Assembly: GCA_039545295.1 (NCBI GenBank)
Contig: BCIK01000018.1
Coordinates: 62,001 to 126,000, forward strand
Reading direction: 5' to 3'
DNA: 64,000 nucleotides
DNA from: Udeniomyces pyricola
Taxonomy: Eukaryota > Basidiomycota > Tremellomycetes > Cystofilobasidiales > Mrakiaceae
Below the pieces are notes generated by a model. The model had not been told where the DNA came from, did not search any database, and was given only the letters and a program-made list of their open reading frames with translations. This document shows, piece by piece, positions 1 through 12,400 of the stretch (positions within the stretch are counted from its first letter, which is position 1; each line of letters starts with the position of its first letter). A program made the translations under genes and the position numbers.

Positions 1-96
1 GAAGGGGAGGCGTTGAAGGAGTGGTTGGATCAGATGGTTGGGGAGGAACTTGCAAAGTTGATTGGGAAGGAAAGTTGGGACAAGGCATTTGGTTGA
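1..96 (+). CDS. 3' end of an unidentified protein gene
   Basis: The window opens inside an open frame read from base 1 that runs 31 codons to a TGA at 94-96. The translated tail is acidic, amphipathic and rich in Glu, Lys, Trp and Leu (it contains KEWLDQM and ESWDKAFG), which looks like the end of a helical protein. The rest lies outside the window, so no function can be given. It would converge on the 3' end of the methyltransferase gene at 545. The fragment could be chance open frame, but its composition is protein-like. Confidence 0.45.
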   Translation, partial: EGEALKEWLDQMVGEELAKLIGKESWDKAFG

Positions 97-352
97 TTTA
101 GGGGGAGAGGAGAGGGGGGGGGGGTCATGATCAGAACATCGTCGTCTTCTACCGACTTGGAAGCGACGTGACAGAGGTTCAACTATGTAGACGCCCGGAC
201 TCAGACGTTGATCAAGCTGCCGAGAGGAGCAAATAAATCCGACCCTGCAAGCATTAATTGAGAGACATATTGACGTCGGCTATACCTTGACGAACAGAAC
301 AGACGCGTACGACTTGACGAAGAGTTTTCTTTCTCTTTTGCGTTCTTTATTA

Positions 353-383
<31 letters not shown>

Positions 384-544
384 ATATATTTAAAAAAAAG
401 GGCCGCAAGGATGTCCTTTGATCGTCAACTTTTTCGTAAGTTACGCCTACCATCACCTTTTTCCTCTCCCTCTTGCTCCCCATCTTGACCGTCCATCTTC
501 ATAGCGCTTGGCTGAATACAAGTTCAATATCGTCACCCGATCGA
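97..544. other. Convergent intergenic region
   Basis: This holds the 3' flanks of two convergent genes. It has a G-run near 115-123, a TTA/TTG-type ATT repeat (about 346-372) and a short TA-rich tract (381-390). No gene is seen. Confidence 0.5.
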
Positions 545-3500
545 TCAGAGTCTACCGCGAGCTTTTTTGCGTAACTCAATTTCGGCCTCGGTCGCCCAAA
601 TCTCGGGCTCACTGTCGTTTTCATCAGCTGAGCCGCGTTCGTCTGGATGGACGGAAAAAGAAAGGCACCCAAACACAACAAGAGAAAACGAAACATTAGT
701 GTGAGAAGAAGAAGAAGAACCCCCCCCCCCCCCCTTCCTCCCGATATTGAAGGGAGCAACTCGAAGAAAGACAGTACGTACTCTTGAACATCTTTCCTCG
801 ACAATTGACCTCACCGCACTGGCATTTCTGCTCCGAGTTGGCGATAACCTTGGTCTTCCCGTCGGACCACTTGTGTCCGCTGCGCCGCCGCTTCTTGTGG
901 GTGGACACGCCGTCACGCAGCTGGGCTGCCGGTTTTGCGGGAGTCTAAGTGAACAGACGGACGAGTGAGGGAGAGTTTGGTCCGGTTCCGGTTCGGTTTG
1001 AATGGATGAATGAGAATCCAAAGGGGGTTGATGTGACACATCGTCAGTGCCATTCCACGTACAACAGAACCAAACATATACACCCAAGAAGATACGATCG
1101 GAAGACAAAACCAAAGAAAGTCCAGCCTCACAGTTTCAGCCGACACTGTCTGCACGGGAATCACGTCGTCGCCGTGATACGACCAGCAGAGTTCCTCGTT
1201 CGGTGCAATGTCCCGGTTAGAGAAAAAGGCAAACGACGGTTTCTCCCGGTCATAATCGATGTAGTAGACGGCTTCGATCCGGATGTTGGGGTTGCACGAG
1301 TGGTCTGAAGGCGGGGTGTCAAGCGAGGGATTTAAAGCGTCAGATGGAGGTCATGGGAAGTTTGGTTCGCAGATTGCAGCAAGGCGGAACTCACTAAAGT
1401 ACCGAGAGTACTGGAAGAGTGATCGAGCAAGATTGAAAGTCAGCATTCATCGATAGCAGCGATGGTTGATCAATTGAAGGAGCAAACTCACATTCTATGG
1501 ATGAGATAAGCAAGTAGATGGTGCACAGGAAACAACGATATCAGCCGAATGGCCTAGCCCGTCATGCTCCTAAATCGGAACAAGTCACTCACGCCGGCAT
1601 GAAACGCATCCACTATTAAATATACTCAGTCATATGGCCTGGTTAGTTTGGCTGAGATGGGAATGATGGACCTTCCGAAAAGATTGGATCCGACCGACTC
1701 ACCCACATACTTGACGCCCAATTCACCCGCCTCGTTTTCGCCATTGTCCCCTTTTTCAACGAGGTGTTTGATATGATAAAAGTCTGGAAGCATCCAGGAA
1801 GCTGATCAGTAGAGGATCACCATAAATGATGTACACATCGTCTGCAGACAAAAAGAAAACGCGGCAACCCACCGAGGTCCAAAAGGTACGTCCGACCGAC
1901 CTTTTCATATACGAGACCTCGATGGACTGCTTCCTCGCTGAGAATGAGTTCCTTGAATGGCTCAAACATCGTGTGAGCTGTTGGGTTCAAGTCGTTTCAA
2001 TAGATCGACGATGTAACTTACGCCTGTGTAGATGCCGATAAAGGTATTGGCAGGAATGACTTGCTTTGACCGCACGCCTGCCCGACGAAGAAGGCGGTGT
2101 CAGTCAGTATAGGGGCATTTCGAAAGAGCTCTGTCCAAGTTGAATGAACTGACCCCAGCCTTTGGCTTGAGTGCGAAAGATCTCAATTTTGACCCGTCTA
2201 CCGTTCTGAACAACCTGATAAACATGTAAACGGGCAAAAATCGGACAAGGATAAGCAGGGTGAGTGAATATGAGTAAGCAATATGAGTATGAACAAGTAG
2301 TGCCAACGTGTAAACGTGTGAATGAGAGTAAGTAGTCAGAATGTGAATAAGCAGCTTAAGTGGCGAGTATGAGTAGACAATCTGCCAACCAACTCACCCG
2401 ATTGTAACAATCTTCTGAGCATCCGCACGCGTCGGAACACTCAAAGATGGGTGTATCAATGTACCGCATCCGTCCGGTCTTGTCGTACACGAGTCTTCGT
2501 TCCTTGCCTGGGTTGAGTTCGGATTGCCTTGCTACGCACGAGCACGTCGGTGAGTCTGGCTGACAAACACCTCGACAGTCGCATGGACTGGAGTCCGGTA
2601 TCGGCCGTGGCACATGCTTTCCGTAGAGGTACCTGGAGAAACGGATACGGTCAAGAGACAGAAATCAGGCATGAAGTCTTTGAGCGAGGTGACGTTCAAC
2701 TCCGAGTACTTGCTAGAAACGTACCTGCTGGTGTAATAAAACTCGCACGGAGGATGAGGATGGTTGGCATGATCGTCCGTGAAGACAGTGATGGGTGGAC
2801 TTCTCCAATTACCCTCGCCCTCGAGCATAAACCCTTCAAAGAGAGCCTTGTTAGACGTCGATGCCTCAGAGTCTCGCTTGGCGTAAGGGTCTCGCCGATT
2901 CATACTGTCCGCAAAGGAGCTGTCTAGAGGCTCCGCTTCGAGGTCACAGTTAGGGTGGGGATCGACAATGGTCTTGGTGATCCGCTCCGGCTCGAGATCA
3001 TGCACATGGGTGTCACCGTTGTCAGGGTGTAGTCGGTCGGCCGGACCCTGCTGGTCATGGTCAACGGCGGCATCTCTCTCGAGGCGCCATACGGCAGTCT
3101 TGCCTTTGTGATTGGATTGTGAAGGTTGATCAGACCTGGGCGACATGTGAGTGTTATGCTTTGGCGGGGATCGTGGCATGTTGGAGAATCCGACGGGCGG
3201 TCGCGTCGAATCCAGTGAAGGGGTAGACGACTTCTGTGTGTGCGGCAGAAGGTTGATGCCGCTGGTTGCAGAGGATGCAACGACGGACGTCAAGTCTGAA
3301 AACAATGAATCAGACGAGACCGGTTACAGCTGAGGAGGGGAAAATTATCGATCTTGTGGGGCTCACTTGGCAGACTCTTCTTTGAACGAGGAGCTAACAG
3401 CTGGAGCGGATCTGCAGCGGAATTGGGCGAAGATGGATGCACTGCCGAAGAGTCAAGACGGCACATGTCAGTCCCCAAACAAGCTTATACATTTCTTCCA

Positions 3501-4230
3501 GCTTCCAGATCCTGAAGCGCGGGATGTATGTACATCGGGCTGCAGAGGTAGAGGGCGGCTTCGCCCTGGTTACAACTCTCGGGCTATCTTGGTGCCGACG
3601 CGACTTGAAGAAATCGGCGGCTGAACCCGAGGTTGCTGCTGATGAAAGACCTGTCCCCTGCGTCTACAAGCCGATCATCGGTATGTGAGCACACGAGGTT
3701 GACTGGTTTGTTTCTGAACGACACCGATTCCAAACCGTTGCATGACTGACTGGACTCAACCTGGGCTTTTTGCTGAACCTCTGAGCTACTGCATCAAGAG
3801 CCTCGGTAAGACTCCTGTTGATTGCAGTTGGTTTCGATGAATTCTCCTGCCCGGTCTGTTTCGTCCCGAGACCGAGGCTGAGGCTGAGGTTGCGTTCAGC
3901 TGGAGTAGTAGACTCGGGAACCTTGACTGGGTTCTTGACCGCAGTCGCGAGATGGGCGTTCATTAGTCCCTGGCTCGTGCGAGCCGGATGGTGACCAAGG
4001 GGAGTGGTTAAAGCTGACTTTGCGATTGCCAGCTTCTGTTGGACGGGAAGCCGAGGAAGAGGGCTGTCGAGGCAAACGACGTCGGCGTCTGAGGAATCTG
4101 AGGAATGGACAGACCAGGCCTCGGAAACTGCTCGAAGCGGCGGAACGAAGGTGTCATCGGGTTCACTCTCTGAATCTGACAGGGTGATGACGTCCTCTAC
4201 CGCAGTGGACGATGCGAGCTGAGAAGCCAT
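545..4230 (-). CDS. clr4: SUV39/Clr4-type histone H3K9 methyltransferase (SET domain)
   Basis: This enzyme is predicted to methylate lysine 9 of histone H3 and so form heterochromatin in the nucleus. The order of domains is a Ser/Asp-rich N-terminus, then pre-SET, SET and post-SET. Pre-SET (about 2780-2400) carries the cysteine cluster CDCRGVC, TCSC and FECSDACGCSEDCYNR. SET follows with FRTQAKGWGVRS, IPANTFIGIYTG, YLLDLDFYHIKH and VVDAFHAGNYSRYFNHSCNPN in pieces over many small exons (about 2210-1150). The second half has FFSNRDIAPNEELCWSY. Post-SET is CQCGEVNC (about 800) with its three cysteines. The last exon ends KKARGRL at TGA 545-547. The start MASQLASS at 4230 opens a long exon. No chromodomain was recognised, although the poorly resolved exons between 3730 and 3150 could hide part of one. 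Exon ends in that N-terminal half are uncertain. A 3-nt and a 16-nt exon are needed to rebuild the NHSC motif. Confidence 0.88.
1492..1494 (-). other. Predicted 3-nt microexon (one Asn codon) in the SET domain
   Basis: On the coding strand the bases AAT lie between a CATAG acceptor and a GTGAGT donor. The upstream exon ends in phase 0 after FHAG (GGC at 1595-1593, donor GTGAGT at 1592-1587). The downstream exon (1410-1395) starts TAC TCT CGG TAC TTT A. Including AAT gives FHAG-N-YSRYF-NHSCNPN, the exact spacing of SUV39-family SET domains. Skipping it leaves the motif one residue short. Confidence 0.7.
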
Positions 4231-4616
4231 GGCAAGGTCCGCAGAGTCGATGAGAGACTGAAGGGGAAGAAGGGGAGGGGGGGAGGGGGAGGGGAGGGAG
4301 GGGGGATTGAATATTGATGAGGTGATGAGGAATCGATGGAATCCGTGATCACGCGTTTGGTTAATTAGTTGAGATTGAAGTCGATTGAAAACAAATCAAA
4401 GTGTCATAGGAAACGAAGCCATAGACCATTCGACCATTCCCTTTAAGCGTTACTCACTACCCCTGATCTCTCACACAACAAGTGACTGATATCAAACTAT
4501 CATCCCAACAGTAGTCACCTGCCTGTCATCCGGTCCTCCAAAGCCTATCTTCAAGGCTTCATCACCTGCTGCTTCTGCTTCTGCCTCTTCCCTTTCCCTT
4601 TCCCTCCTCTCTTGGC
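4231..4616. promoter_or_regulatory. Divergent promoter region
   Basis: These 386 bases separate the methyltransferase start (minus) from the SGNH-protein start (plus). They hold a G-rich tract at about 4261-4305 and a CT-rich leader (4560-4615: repeated CTTCTGCTT and CCTTTCCC) directly before the plus-strand ATG. No clear TATA box is seen. Confidence 0.4.
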
Positions 4617-7600
4617 ATGCCGTCCATCAAGATCCCTCGGTTCGAATACACCCCCCTCTCAAGCGCCCCCAGCTCAGGCCTTTCAACCCCCACCATCGCC
4701 TACCCCTTCGGTCCCAGTTACCATCCTCCTGTCCCTGCTAAACGACCCAGAAGGGTCCTCTTCTACCTTTGCATCATCCAAGCCATCGCCACTCTCGTCC
4801 TCGCCCTTGCCTGGGCCAATTCTCCAACCCGCACCTCATCTAGCCAATCATCCGCCTTCGCGCCCGCCGTCTGCCGCGGAAGCCCGTTTGGACTCGAGGT
4901 ATGCGAGCAGTATGGGTCAGTAATTCTTTGGAAAAATCCGCTTGCTTTCACACCCATTGAGCCTCGGTTCCAATCGTACACTAACTCATAACATCTCTCT
5001 AGGTCTCACAACGTTCAACTCTCCCGGGTCTATCAAGGTAAGCATCGAGTCCACACCGACCGCAGCTAAGACGCCCCCCCCCCCTTTGCATACCCCTTTG
5101 GGACGGCTCACTTGCTATTTCCTCCTTCTTGTACCCTCCGACCTGCGTTTTGAAAGGAACATCAACTCGATTGAAACAAGTATTCGCCCGCACACAGATC
5201 CGAAAAACACCCCTGCGCATAGCAGCTCTAGGTGAGTGATGTCATCGCCGGACAACCCCGTCTGTCTTGTTTGGTCCCAGCTTCTTCCCCTTTCTTTCTT
5301 CGCCCTCGACTACTCAAACGCATACACAAATTAACTTGCTTCCTTGTCATGATAATAGGTGGCTCGGTCACAGGAGGCCATGGTTTGGGATCCAAAGGTC
5401 CGTTCCAACACTTGCAGCAGCAAAGGGACGTACTGTGCCTCTTCACTCCTCTTCGTACCTGCTCCTCTGACGTTTCGCTATGTCCTTCCCCTATCCCTTC
5501 TTCCCTCCTTTGCAGACGACATTTGGCTCAATCACGTCTTTAATACCATCGATGAAACATACCATCATGAAGAAAATGCGATGACCAATGGAGCCCTGCC
5601 AGCAGTTGGCAGTGGGTACTTTGCAGCCTGCTGGGAGTCGCACCTCTCCAAGGACGACGTGGACATTGTCTTTCTCGAGGTCGGTTCTCTGATCTCTCGG
5701 TTACGCAGTTACCCCAGTGCACACCCTGATCATGAACACCGGCTCATTTCATACGTCCATCTTCTGCTTGGTTATCCATCAGCTTTCCATCAACGATCTC
5801 TACCGCGAGGAAGACGCCCGCAGCTTTGAGGACCTTGTGCGAGGCTTGCTGGAGTCGCCCCACCAGCCAGCCGTCGTGGTGGTTCAGACCGTCGGACTCA
5901 ATGCAGAGGTAAGTCAAGCTTTCCATCAGAATGCTATTTGTTCTAGAATGAAGGAGCACGAGAAACTGACAGTCAGCCTTGCCTTTTCTTTCCCAGCTCA
6001 TCGCGATCGGAGGAGACCTTCACCTACCGGTCCGTGTCCCAATAATCACAACCGTTCCTTTTCCGTCGATCTCGGACTGATTGTTCTGCAACACAATGTC
6101 CCCACTGTAGGTCTCGGCCTTTTATGACGTTCCGACTATTTCCCTTCGCCCGCTCGTTCTGCCACTCATGATGAACGGGTCGAACGGTCTCGACTACTTT
6201 GATCAAGACGGCTGGGGAAACGCCGATTATCGCCATGTACGTGATGTTTTCCTTCATGAGATGCATGCCCATCTTGTTCTATTATCTGAGGCTCCATGCT
6301 TTGTTCGCATACCTACAGATCAACGAACGGTCTCATGCGGCGCTTGCAGATCTCACGTCGTCGTTTCTCTTAGAGCAATGGCACGAGGTTGCGAAAGAGC
6401 TTGCCCACACCAAGGATGGTCGTCTTTCGTCCATCTACCCAATAATGCCCACCCTTGACGGTCGTTCTCTCAGCGAACGAGACGAGCAGCTCGCTTGGCC
6501 AGGACCACAGCGACTCATGGGTGTTCCCAAGGTACATTCATATAATGTTCTTTTCTCATTCTTCCCATCTGTCCCAGGCTAGTTGGTCAAGACGATCCAG
6601 GTTAGCAGCTGCAAAGCCGTATCTCATACCTATCTTGCACTCCACTCCTTTGTCATTTCCTTTTTCTTCCCATCATGCCAGACCCGATTCTTCCAAAAGT
6701 ACGATGCCCAAACGTCGCTGCCCCCTTTGGCCCCCGTATGCTTTACAGCGTCTCAGGGACCATTTGTGCACAGTATCTTCCCGTCGTTGACTAATAACAC
6801 TGGCTGGTATGTGTTCATGTCCTGAGAGTGCAGTCAGGGGTGTTGAACCTTTCCTTTTTTCGGTTTGAGAAGCTTGAGACGTGATGAAGGCATCTCGTTC
6901 TTACCTTTCATTGGTTTGTCTCGGTAGCTAACCTTGACCTCATCATTCTCTTGTTCCCTCTACACGGTTCCGAAACTTTGCGTCTTGAATCCCCCTTCCC
7001 TCCCCCCCCCCCCCCTTTGCTCTTTCCAGGTCGTCGCTGACTCCCCCGAAGACGCCAGACAAGACCTACCTCTTTGCATCATCGCCTGGCGCTGCATTCA
7101 GCCTCGACGTCGAGGTCCGACTCGGTCGAATCGCGCTCTACTATCTTCGGGCCGGAGGTGCCTCGGACGAGTACGGCTTAGGTAGCGTCGAATGTTGGAT
7201 CGGGAATGATTGGGACAAGAGGACGAGGTTGGATGGTTGGTGGGAGTAAGTTTTGGGGGGGGGGGGAATAAGGGATTCCTTACCTCTGACGTCGTTCTGG
7301 GGCTGGGGGGGGGGATGCATCTCAAGGGGTGAAGGAAGAGATGGGGTGAGGAGGGGGGGGGGNNNNNNNNNNNNNNNNNNNNNNNNNNNNNNNNNNNNNN
7401 NNNNNNNNNNNNNNNNNNNNNNNNNNNNNNNNNNNNNNNNNNNNNNNNNNNNNNNNNNNNNNNNNNNNNNNNNNNNNNNNNNNNNNNNNNNNNNNNNNNN
7501 NNNNNNNNNNNNNNNNNNNNNNNNNNNNNNNNNNNNNNNNNNNNNNNNNNNNNNNNNNNNNNNNNNNNNNNNNNNNNNNGGGGGAGTTGACCTTCCAAAT

Positions 7601-7982
7601 GACTTGCTAATCCTCTATAAATTACGTCTCTCCCCCACCCTCCCCTCTTCTTCCTTTCCTCTCACTTTTGCTGGGTTCTCAGTGATTGGCGGCCGCATAT
7701 CGGACAGTGAGTGCTTTGTAACAGCGTCTTTCTGAATCAACTTTTCTCTCAAAGCTTCGAGACTCCCGCTTACGCACTTCTCTATCTCTGACGTTCCTTA
7801 ACACCCTCTGTTTTACTGGTTTATTTTCGCCTATCCCACCTTGCCCACATCTCAATAGGTTCGGTCTCATAGCATCCTCTCTTCCATCAGGCACACACAC
7901 GCTCTCCTGCCAACTCATGAGCGAAACCCTAGACCCTGGAGGAGCCACCAACTTCCGCATCATCTCCGTTACCGGCATGTAG
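4617..7982 (+). CDS. Type II membrane SGNH/GDSL-like hydrolase (capsule-associated-protein-like)
   Basis: Predicted secretory-pathway protein that may act on cell-surface polysaccharide, for example removing or moving acyl groups. That role is inferred from family context. MPSIKIPRF starts a short cytosolic tail, then a single hydrophobic segment (VLFYLCIIQAIATLVLALAWA) acts as signal anchor. The SGNH blocks are visible in spliced order. Block I is LGGSVTGGHG (about 5360), followed by AVGSGYFAACWES. Block III is FLELSINDL (about 5670-5795), followed by IAIGGDLHLPV. FYDVPTISLR comes next. Block V is DYRHINERSHAALADL (about 6225-6350). A C-terminal beta-rich part follows (FSLDVEVRLGRIALYYLR, about 7100) and ends RIISVTGM. 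At least ten exons are needed. One intron carries the 217-base assembly gap. The family is frequent in basidiomycetes under the name capsule-associated protein, but the substrate here is unknown. Confidence 0.75.
7363..7579. other. Assembly gap (217 N)
   Basis: A run of N lies inside an intron of the SGNH-protein gene. G-runs sit on both sides (7353-7362 and 7580-7584), so the gap probably marks a homopolymer that could not be sequenced or assembled. Confidence 0.95.
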
Positions 7983-8550
7983 ACAAGTAACGGACGTGCA
8001 AAGAAGGGTGTTTGAGAGCTTGGAGAACAAAAGGAAAGAAGAGATGTTTTGTGATTGTCTAGAACCGCTTGCCCTCTTCCAGAGATGAACGGAGGGAGAG
8101 ATACGGAAAGCTATAAGAACTGGGGCTGTAGATTAGTATTATTTTTTCCTTCTCTTGCTTCTCTTTTCTTTCTCGCTTTGCTGTTTCTTTAGGCTGTTTC
8201 GTCACATGCCTTTGTACTTCTTGGTTGTCTCTCACTTCGACCAAGGTCTCATCTTCTTCTCTGGACCCCCCTTACAAGCTCCTAACCCCCCTTTTTTTGC
8301 CTCCTGCTTCTCGCCCGAGTCTCTCTCATTTCGGCCCTCCTTGTAACCCCACTTAGGCTTCACTTTACAACACGTTCTTGATCCCTCCTCCTTCATCTTT
8401 CCGCTTTCAACTCTTTCATCCAGATCTGCTCCGCCCGTTTTTGTTCTCTGTACTATGATTACTACTCGTCAGCTCTGCCACGATCTGTCGTTTTTTTTTT
8501 TCTCTTCAGATTTACCTTTTCTGTTGTTTTTGTTTCTTTCCCTTCTTTTC

Positions 8551-8551
<1 letters not shown>

Positions 8552-8580
<29 letters not shown>
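8552..8580. repeat. (TG)n microsatellite
   Basis: About 14 uninterrupted TG units followed by a T-run, in the 3' flank of the SGNH-protein gene. Confidence 0.9.
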
Positions 8581-8583
<3 letters not shown>

Positions 8584-8870
8584 TTGCAGCTTAGTCAAAG
8601 TCAAAAGAGAGCACTTATCAGAAAAGTATTCAATCCAAGTCAAATCGGTTTGGAGGAAGAATTGACGACGGAAGCAGTGTGGCTAGCAGCCTGATCGACG
8701 CAGCCTTTGATATCGCAAACAGACATATCATGAAATGAAGCGAGGTGAGGCCCTAGGGGGAAAGCGGGGAGAGAGGAGGGGAAGCTTAACAAGGGTGGCA
8801 TGTTTGGAACACAACAAAGTACAAGACAAATCGAAAGGAGGAAAGGAAAAAGAAGAAAAAAAATGAAAAG

Positions 8871-8950
8871 GAAAGGAAAGGAAAGGAAAGGAGAGGAAAG
8901 GAAAGGAGAGGAAAGGAAAGGAGAGGAAAGGAAAGGAGAGGAAAGGAAGA
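8871..8950. repeat. Purine tandem repeat (GAGAGGAAAGGAAAG type)
   Basis: A 15-base purine unit is repeated four to five times after a run of GGAAA pentamers. The opposite strand reads as FLSSP-type open frames, which are artefacts of the repeat. Confidence 0.85.
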
Positions 8951-9483
8951 AAAACAAAAAAGAAAACAGATAAACCCCTTTCCTTCTCGCCATACCACTT
9001 TTGCATGTCTACTTTTTCCCTCCTAACCTTCCTAGTCCCCCTGAATCGTGTCCTTCCCTCGAATCCGTCCCATGATCGAACCCTCCTTCCCCATCTCCAC
9101 CACCATCGCAACCATCCCCCGCAGCAGCAGCAGCAGCAGCAGCAGCTGATGAAGCTTTACGCTCTTTGCGCTCGTGCACGCCTCGATGGCGCGCGAGCTG
9201 ATCGGGTCGGGCAAACTTTTTGTCGCACCCTGGATAGGTGCATGGGAAGGGGCCTAAACAACGTTTAAAAGAAAGAAAGGAAAAGAAAGGGAAGGAGAAC
9301 AGATGGGAATCACGAGGAAGGGAAGGGGTAAGAGGGAAGAGAAGGAAAGGAAGGGGGGGGGGGGAAGAGGGAGGACGTCAGTAAGAACAAGCAAGATCGA
9401 GCCAAGATCAAAAGTAACCAAAAAAAAAAAAAAAAAAAAAAAAAGTCAAACAGAATGAACGAAATGGAATAGAAGAACAAGTC

Positions 9484-12400
9484 TTAAAACGCACGTTCAC
9501 CCGTATGGGTCCGAATGTGCTTGGTGAGGTTGGAAGCTTCGACGAAAGCCTTGTCGCAATGAGGGCATTGAAAAGGTTTGACTGAGGTTTTTTGTTTTTT
9601 TGGGGAGCCAAATATCCGGGGACAGCGACAGAGCAAGAAGGATCGCGGGGGGTTAGGTAGTGAAAGGCGGGGGGAGGGAGGGCACAAAGAGGAAGGGGAC
9701 GAAGAACGTTATCATGATTGTTCCACGTATACACAAAAAAGCTAACGAAAAGGACGGGAGAAGGGAGGAGGGGAGGGGGGGGGGAGAAGGAAGGAGGGGG
9801 GGAGGAGGGATGGCGATGATACTCACGCCCATCGTGAGTTCGCTTATGGATCGTGAGCGAAGCGGCGAGCGAGAAAGTCTTGGTGCAACCAGGGTAATCG
9901 CACGCGAAGGGCTCTGTACACGGAAGTTGATAAAAAAAAAATCAAGGTAACAAGCGGGGGGTAAGGGTAAACGAGAGGGATGGATTGCAATCGATAAGCA
10001 AAATCGTCAAGATTGAATGAATTCCTTCAGGGAACGGCACCTCTCTCTCTCTCTTTTTGCAAGAGACAAGTCACCACGACCACTCACTCTCGTTGGTGTG
10101 TCGACGATGATGCTGCTGAAGAGTGGCTGCTTCAGAGAAGGACTGCCGGCAGATAGCTATATGAATGGAAGGGAGGTTTTAAATAAGAAAAACGATCAAA
10201 CTTCAATGACCGCGTTCCGTTTCGTACGGATGAAAAACAAAAATCGCAAAGGGATAAAAGGATCAAGGAAACTCACTGCAAATGAAAGGTTTATGGCCTG
10301 TATGGGACTGAAGATGACGCATGATCTTCTGCTTTGATTTGAACAGGGCTGAAAAGAGAGAGAGAGAGAGAGAGAGAGGAAAAACAAGGTAGCAGAGAAT
10401 CGCACATATCGTGCCTTTAGTTGTCGGCTTTTTCATCATACGTAACGAGCGATTGGGAGAATCTTGAACAAAAAAGTCTTCACTCACGGCCATTGATCCC
10501 TCTTTCGCAGCCCTCCCATCCGCATGCATACGTTTCCTTACCGCTTCCAACATGAACGGCATCGAGGTGCTTTGTGAGTGCGTCCGTGTTGGGGAACGTC
10601 TCATCACAGTCGGGGTATCCACACGCATGGATCTCGGTAGGAGAGCTCGAAGGTGCCGACGTCATGTTAGTGGTGGAGAGAGATGCGTCGGTGTCGACCA
10701 AAGGAGGTGCAAAGGAGGCTCGAGAGGATGGTTTCAGATGATGTAGCGCTTTGGGTTTTGAGCTGGGTTTCTTGAGGATAGGCGTCGACAGGGACGAGCT
10801 CGAAGACGAAGCGGAGCTCGAAGAAGTGCGTTGGTGGGTCCGAGTCGAAGAGGGAATGGGATGGTGATGAGTGTGAGAATGATAGGTCGAGGAGGAAGAG
10901 CAAGCATGATGCGCGTGGTCGTGATCGTGGTCGGCATGGTGAATGGTTCCATAGTGATGATGATGGGTCGGTTGCATCGCCGGCTGGTTCAACTTCTGCG
11001 GAGGCGATGGAGCTACCGAAGGCTCATCGGAAAAGACGACGGAATAATTCGAAAAGTCAAACGTGCATGTTGAGGGATCGTGAATAGGGTAGAGGGTCGA
11101 TTGTTGATGAAACTGTTGGTGATGGAGATGGATGAGGTTGGGATCGACGTTTGCGGCAGGAGAGGCCGACGGTAGAGCGGAAGCAAAGGACGACGAAGCG
11201 GACAGAGGAGGCTGGGACAGATGAGCTGTATGCTGCTGTATCTGTTGCTGTTGTTGATTTGCCTGTTGCTGCTGATTGAGTCGGCCGAGGTGGTCCTCCA
11301 AAAGATGCTTCAGCAGCAGATCTTGTGGTGTGAGTCCATGACCAGGGAGAACACCGTTTTGGGTCGGTGATATCCCAGTCCCGCACTGAAGCTGCCTCTG
11401 AGCTTTTGGCATCAGACCGCGTCCTTCTCCTAAGCTCGCCTCGCTCATGGTCCAATCTAACGCATGCTGTTCACCCCCCCAGTGGCATTGAAGTACTGGG
11501 TGCTCCTCCGTGTCGTGAAGGTTCAAGTTTGACTGCTGACCTTGCATCGATTGGGCCGCGGATGGGAACGACGTTGAAGATTGGACGAGTGGGTCGTGAG
11601 ACGACGTAGATCGAAAGTGATCGATTAATTGCTCAAGCGTAGGGAAGGTCTCGCCACAGTCATCCCACTGGCACGGGACTGGAGAAGTCGAGATCGTGTT
11701 GGACGGTGAGACTTCGTTGGCGACAGTATTAGTGGCAGTAGGAGAAAAGGGTGGGATAAGAGAGAAGCCCGCGGCATTCGAAGCAGTCGGCATATAAGAG
11801 TAAGATGGGTCCGTTGTTGAAGAGGACGACATCGATGGTTGAGATAACGTAGAAGAGATCAAGGTAGATGAAGGGGAAGAGCTGCCCGCCCGGCTCGGAC
11901 GAAAGAGTGAGGAGAGAAAGTGATTTTGCTCTGACTCTTCAGGAGCTGCAGTCGAAGGATAGGCAAAAGGGCGTGTGGCAAAGTCATTGCCTCCAGCCAT
12001 ATCCAGGGCAGCAGTGCTGCTATCGGTTGAAGAGTAAGAGACGGGATTTTGGCGGGTAAACGAGGATAGAGCGGCATCAAGGAGGAGACTCAATGGAGCC
12101 GAAGAGGGGTCTTCGGTGCCGGATACGTGTTGCGAATAAGAGTGTTCGCTCGGAGAAAGTGAGGACGTTGTAGAGGTGGACGTGTGGGTGAAATCGAGAG
12201 TCGCAGGTGGAGTCTCTAAGGGCATAGTCGGGAAAGGTCCGAGATGGGCATTGCAACATTCCAGCTGAGAGTTCAATTCACCATTACGTTCGCGATCGCA
12301 AAAAGAAGAAGAAGTGCAGATGTCTCTAACGATCAGCTTGGAAGACTTTGACACAGTCAAAGTCGAGGACCACGAAAAAAATGGGGTACAAATGACCAAG

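Larger units (their letters stand above)
7983..9483. other. Convergent 3' flanks with simple repeats
   Basis: The 3' flanks of the SGNH-protein gene and the Zap1-like gene. Contents: pyrimidine-rich sequence, a (TG)n tract at 8552-8580, a purine satellite at 8871-8950, a (CAG)8 tract at 9124-9147, a G-run at 9353-9364 and an A-run at 9420-9444. The purine and CAG tracts give long open frames, but no protein-like gene is seen. Confidence 0.5.

Noticed and set aside
1826..1861. A small extra exon (DDVYIIYG) in the SET gene between 31-nt and 37-nt introns
   Set aside because: A single intron covering it joins LLDLD to FYHIKH, which matches the family better and avoids implausibly short introns.
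8640..9111. Minus-strand frames of repeated FLSFP/FLSSP
   Set aside because: Produced by the purine tandem repeat 8871-8950. The three frames read alike and no conserved domain appears.
9121..9150. CAG repeat as part of a Gln-rich coding gene
   Set aside because: The surrounding frame is short, has no splice-supported extension and lies in the 3' flank of two convergent genes.
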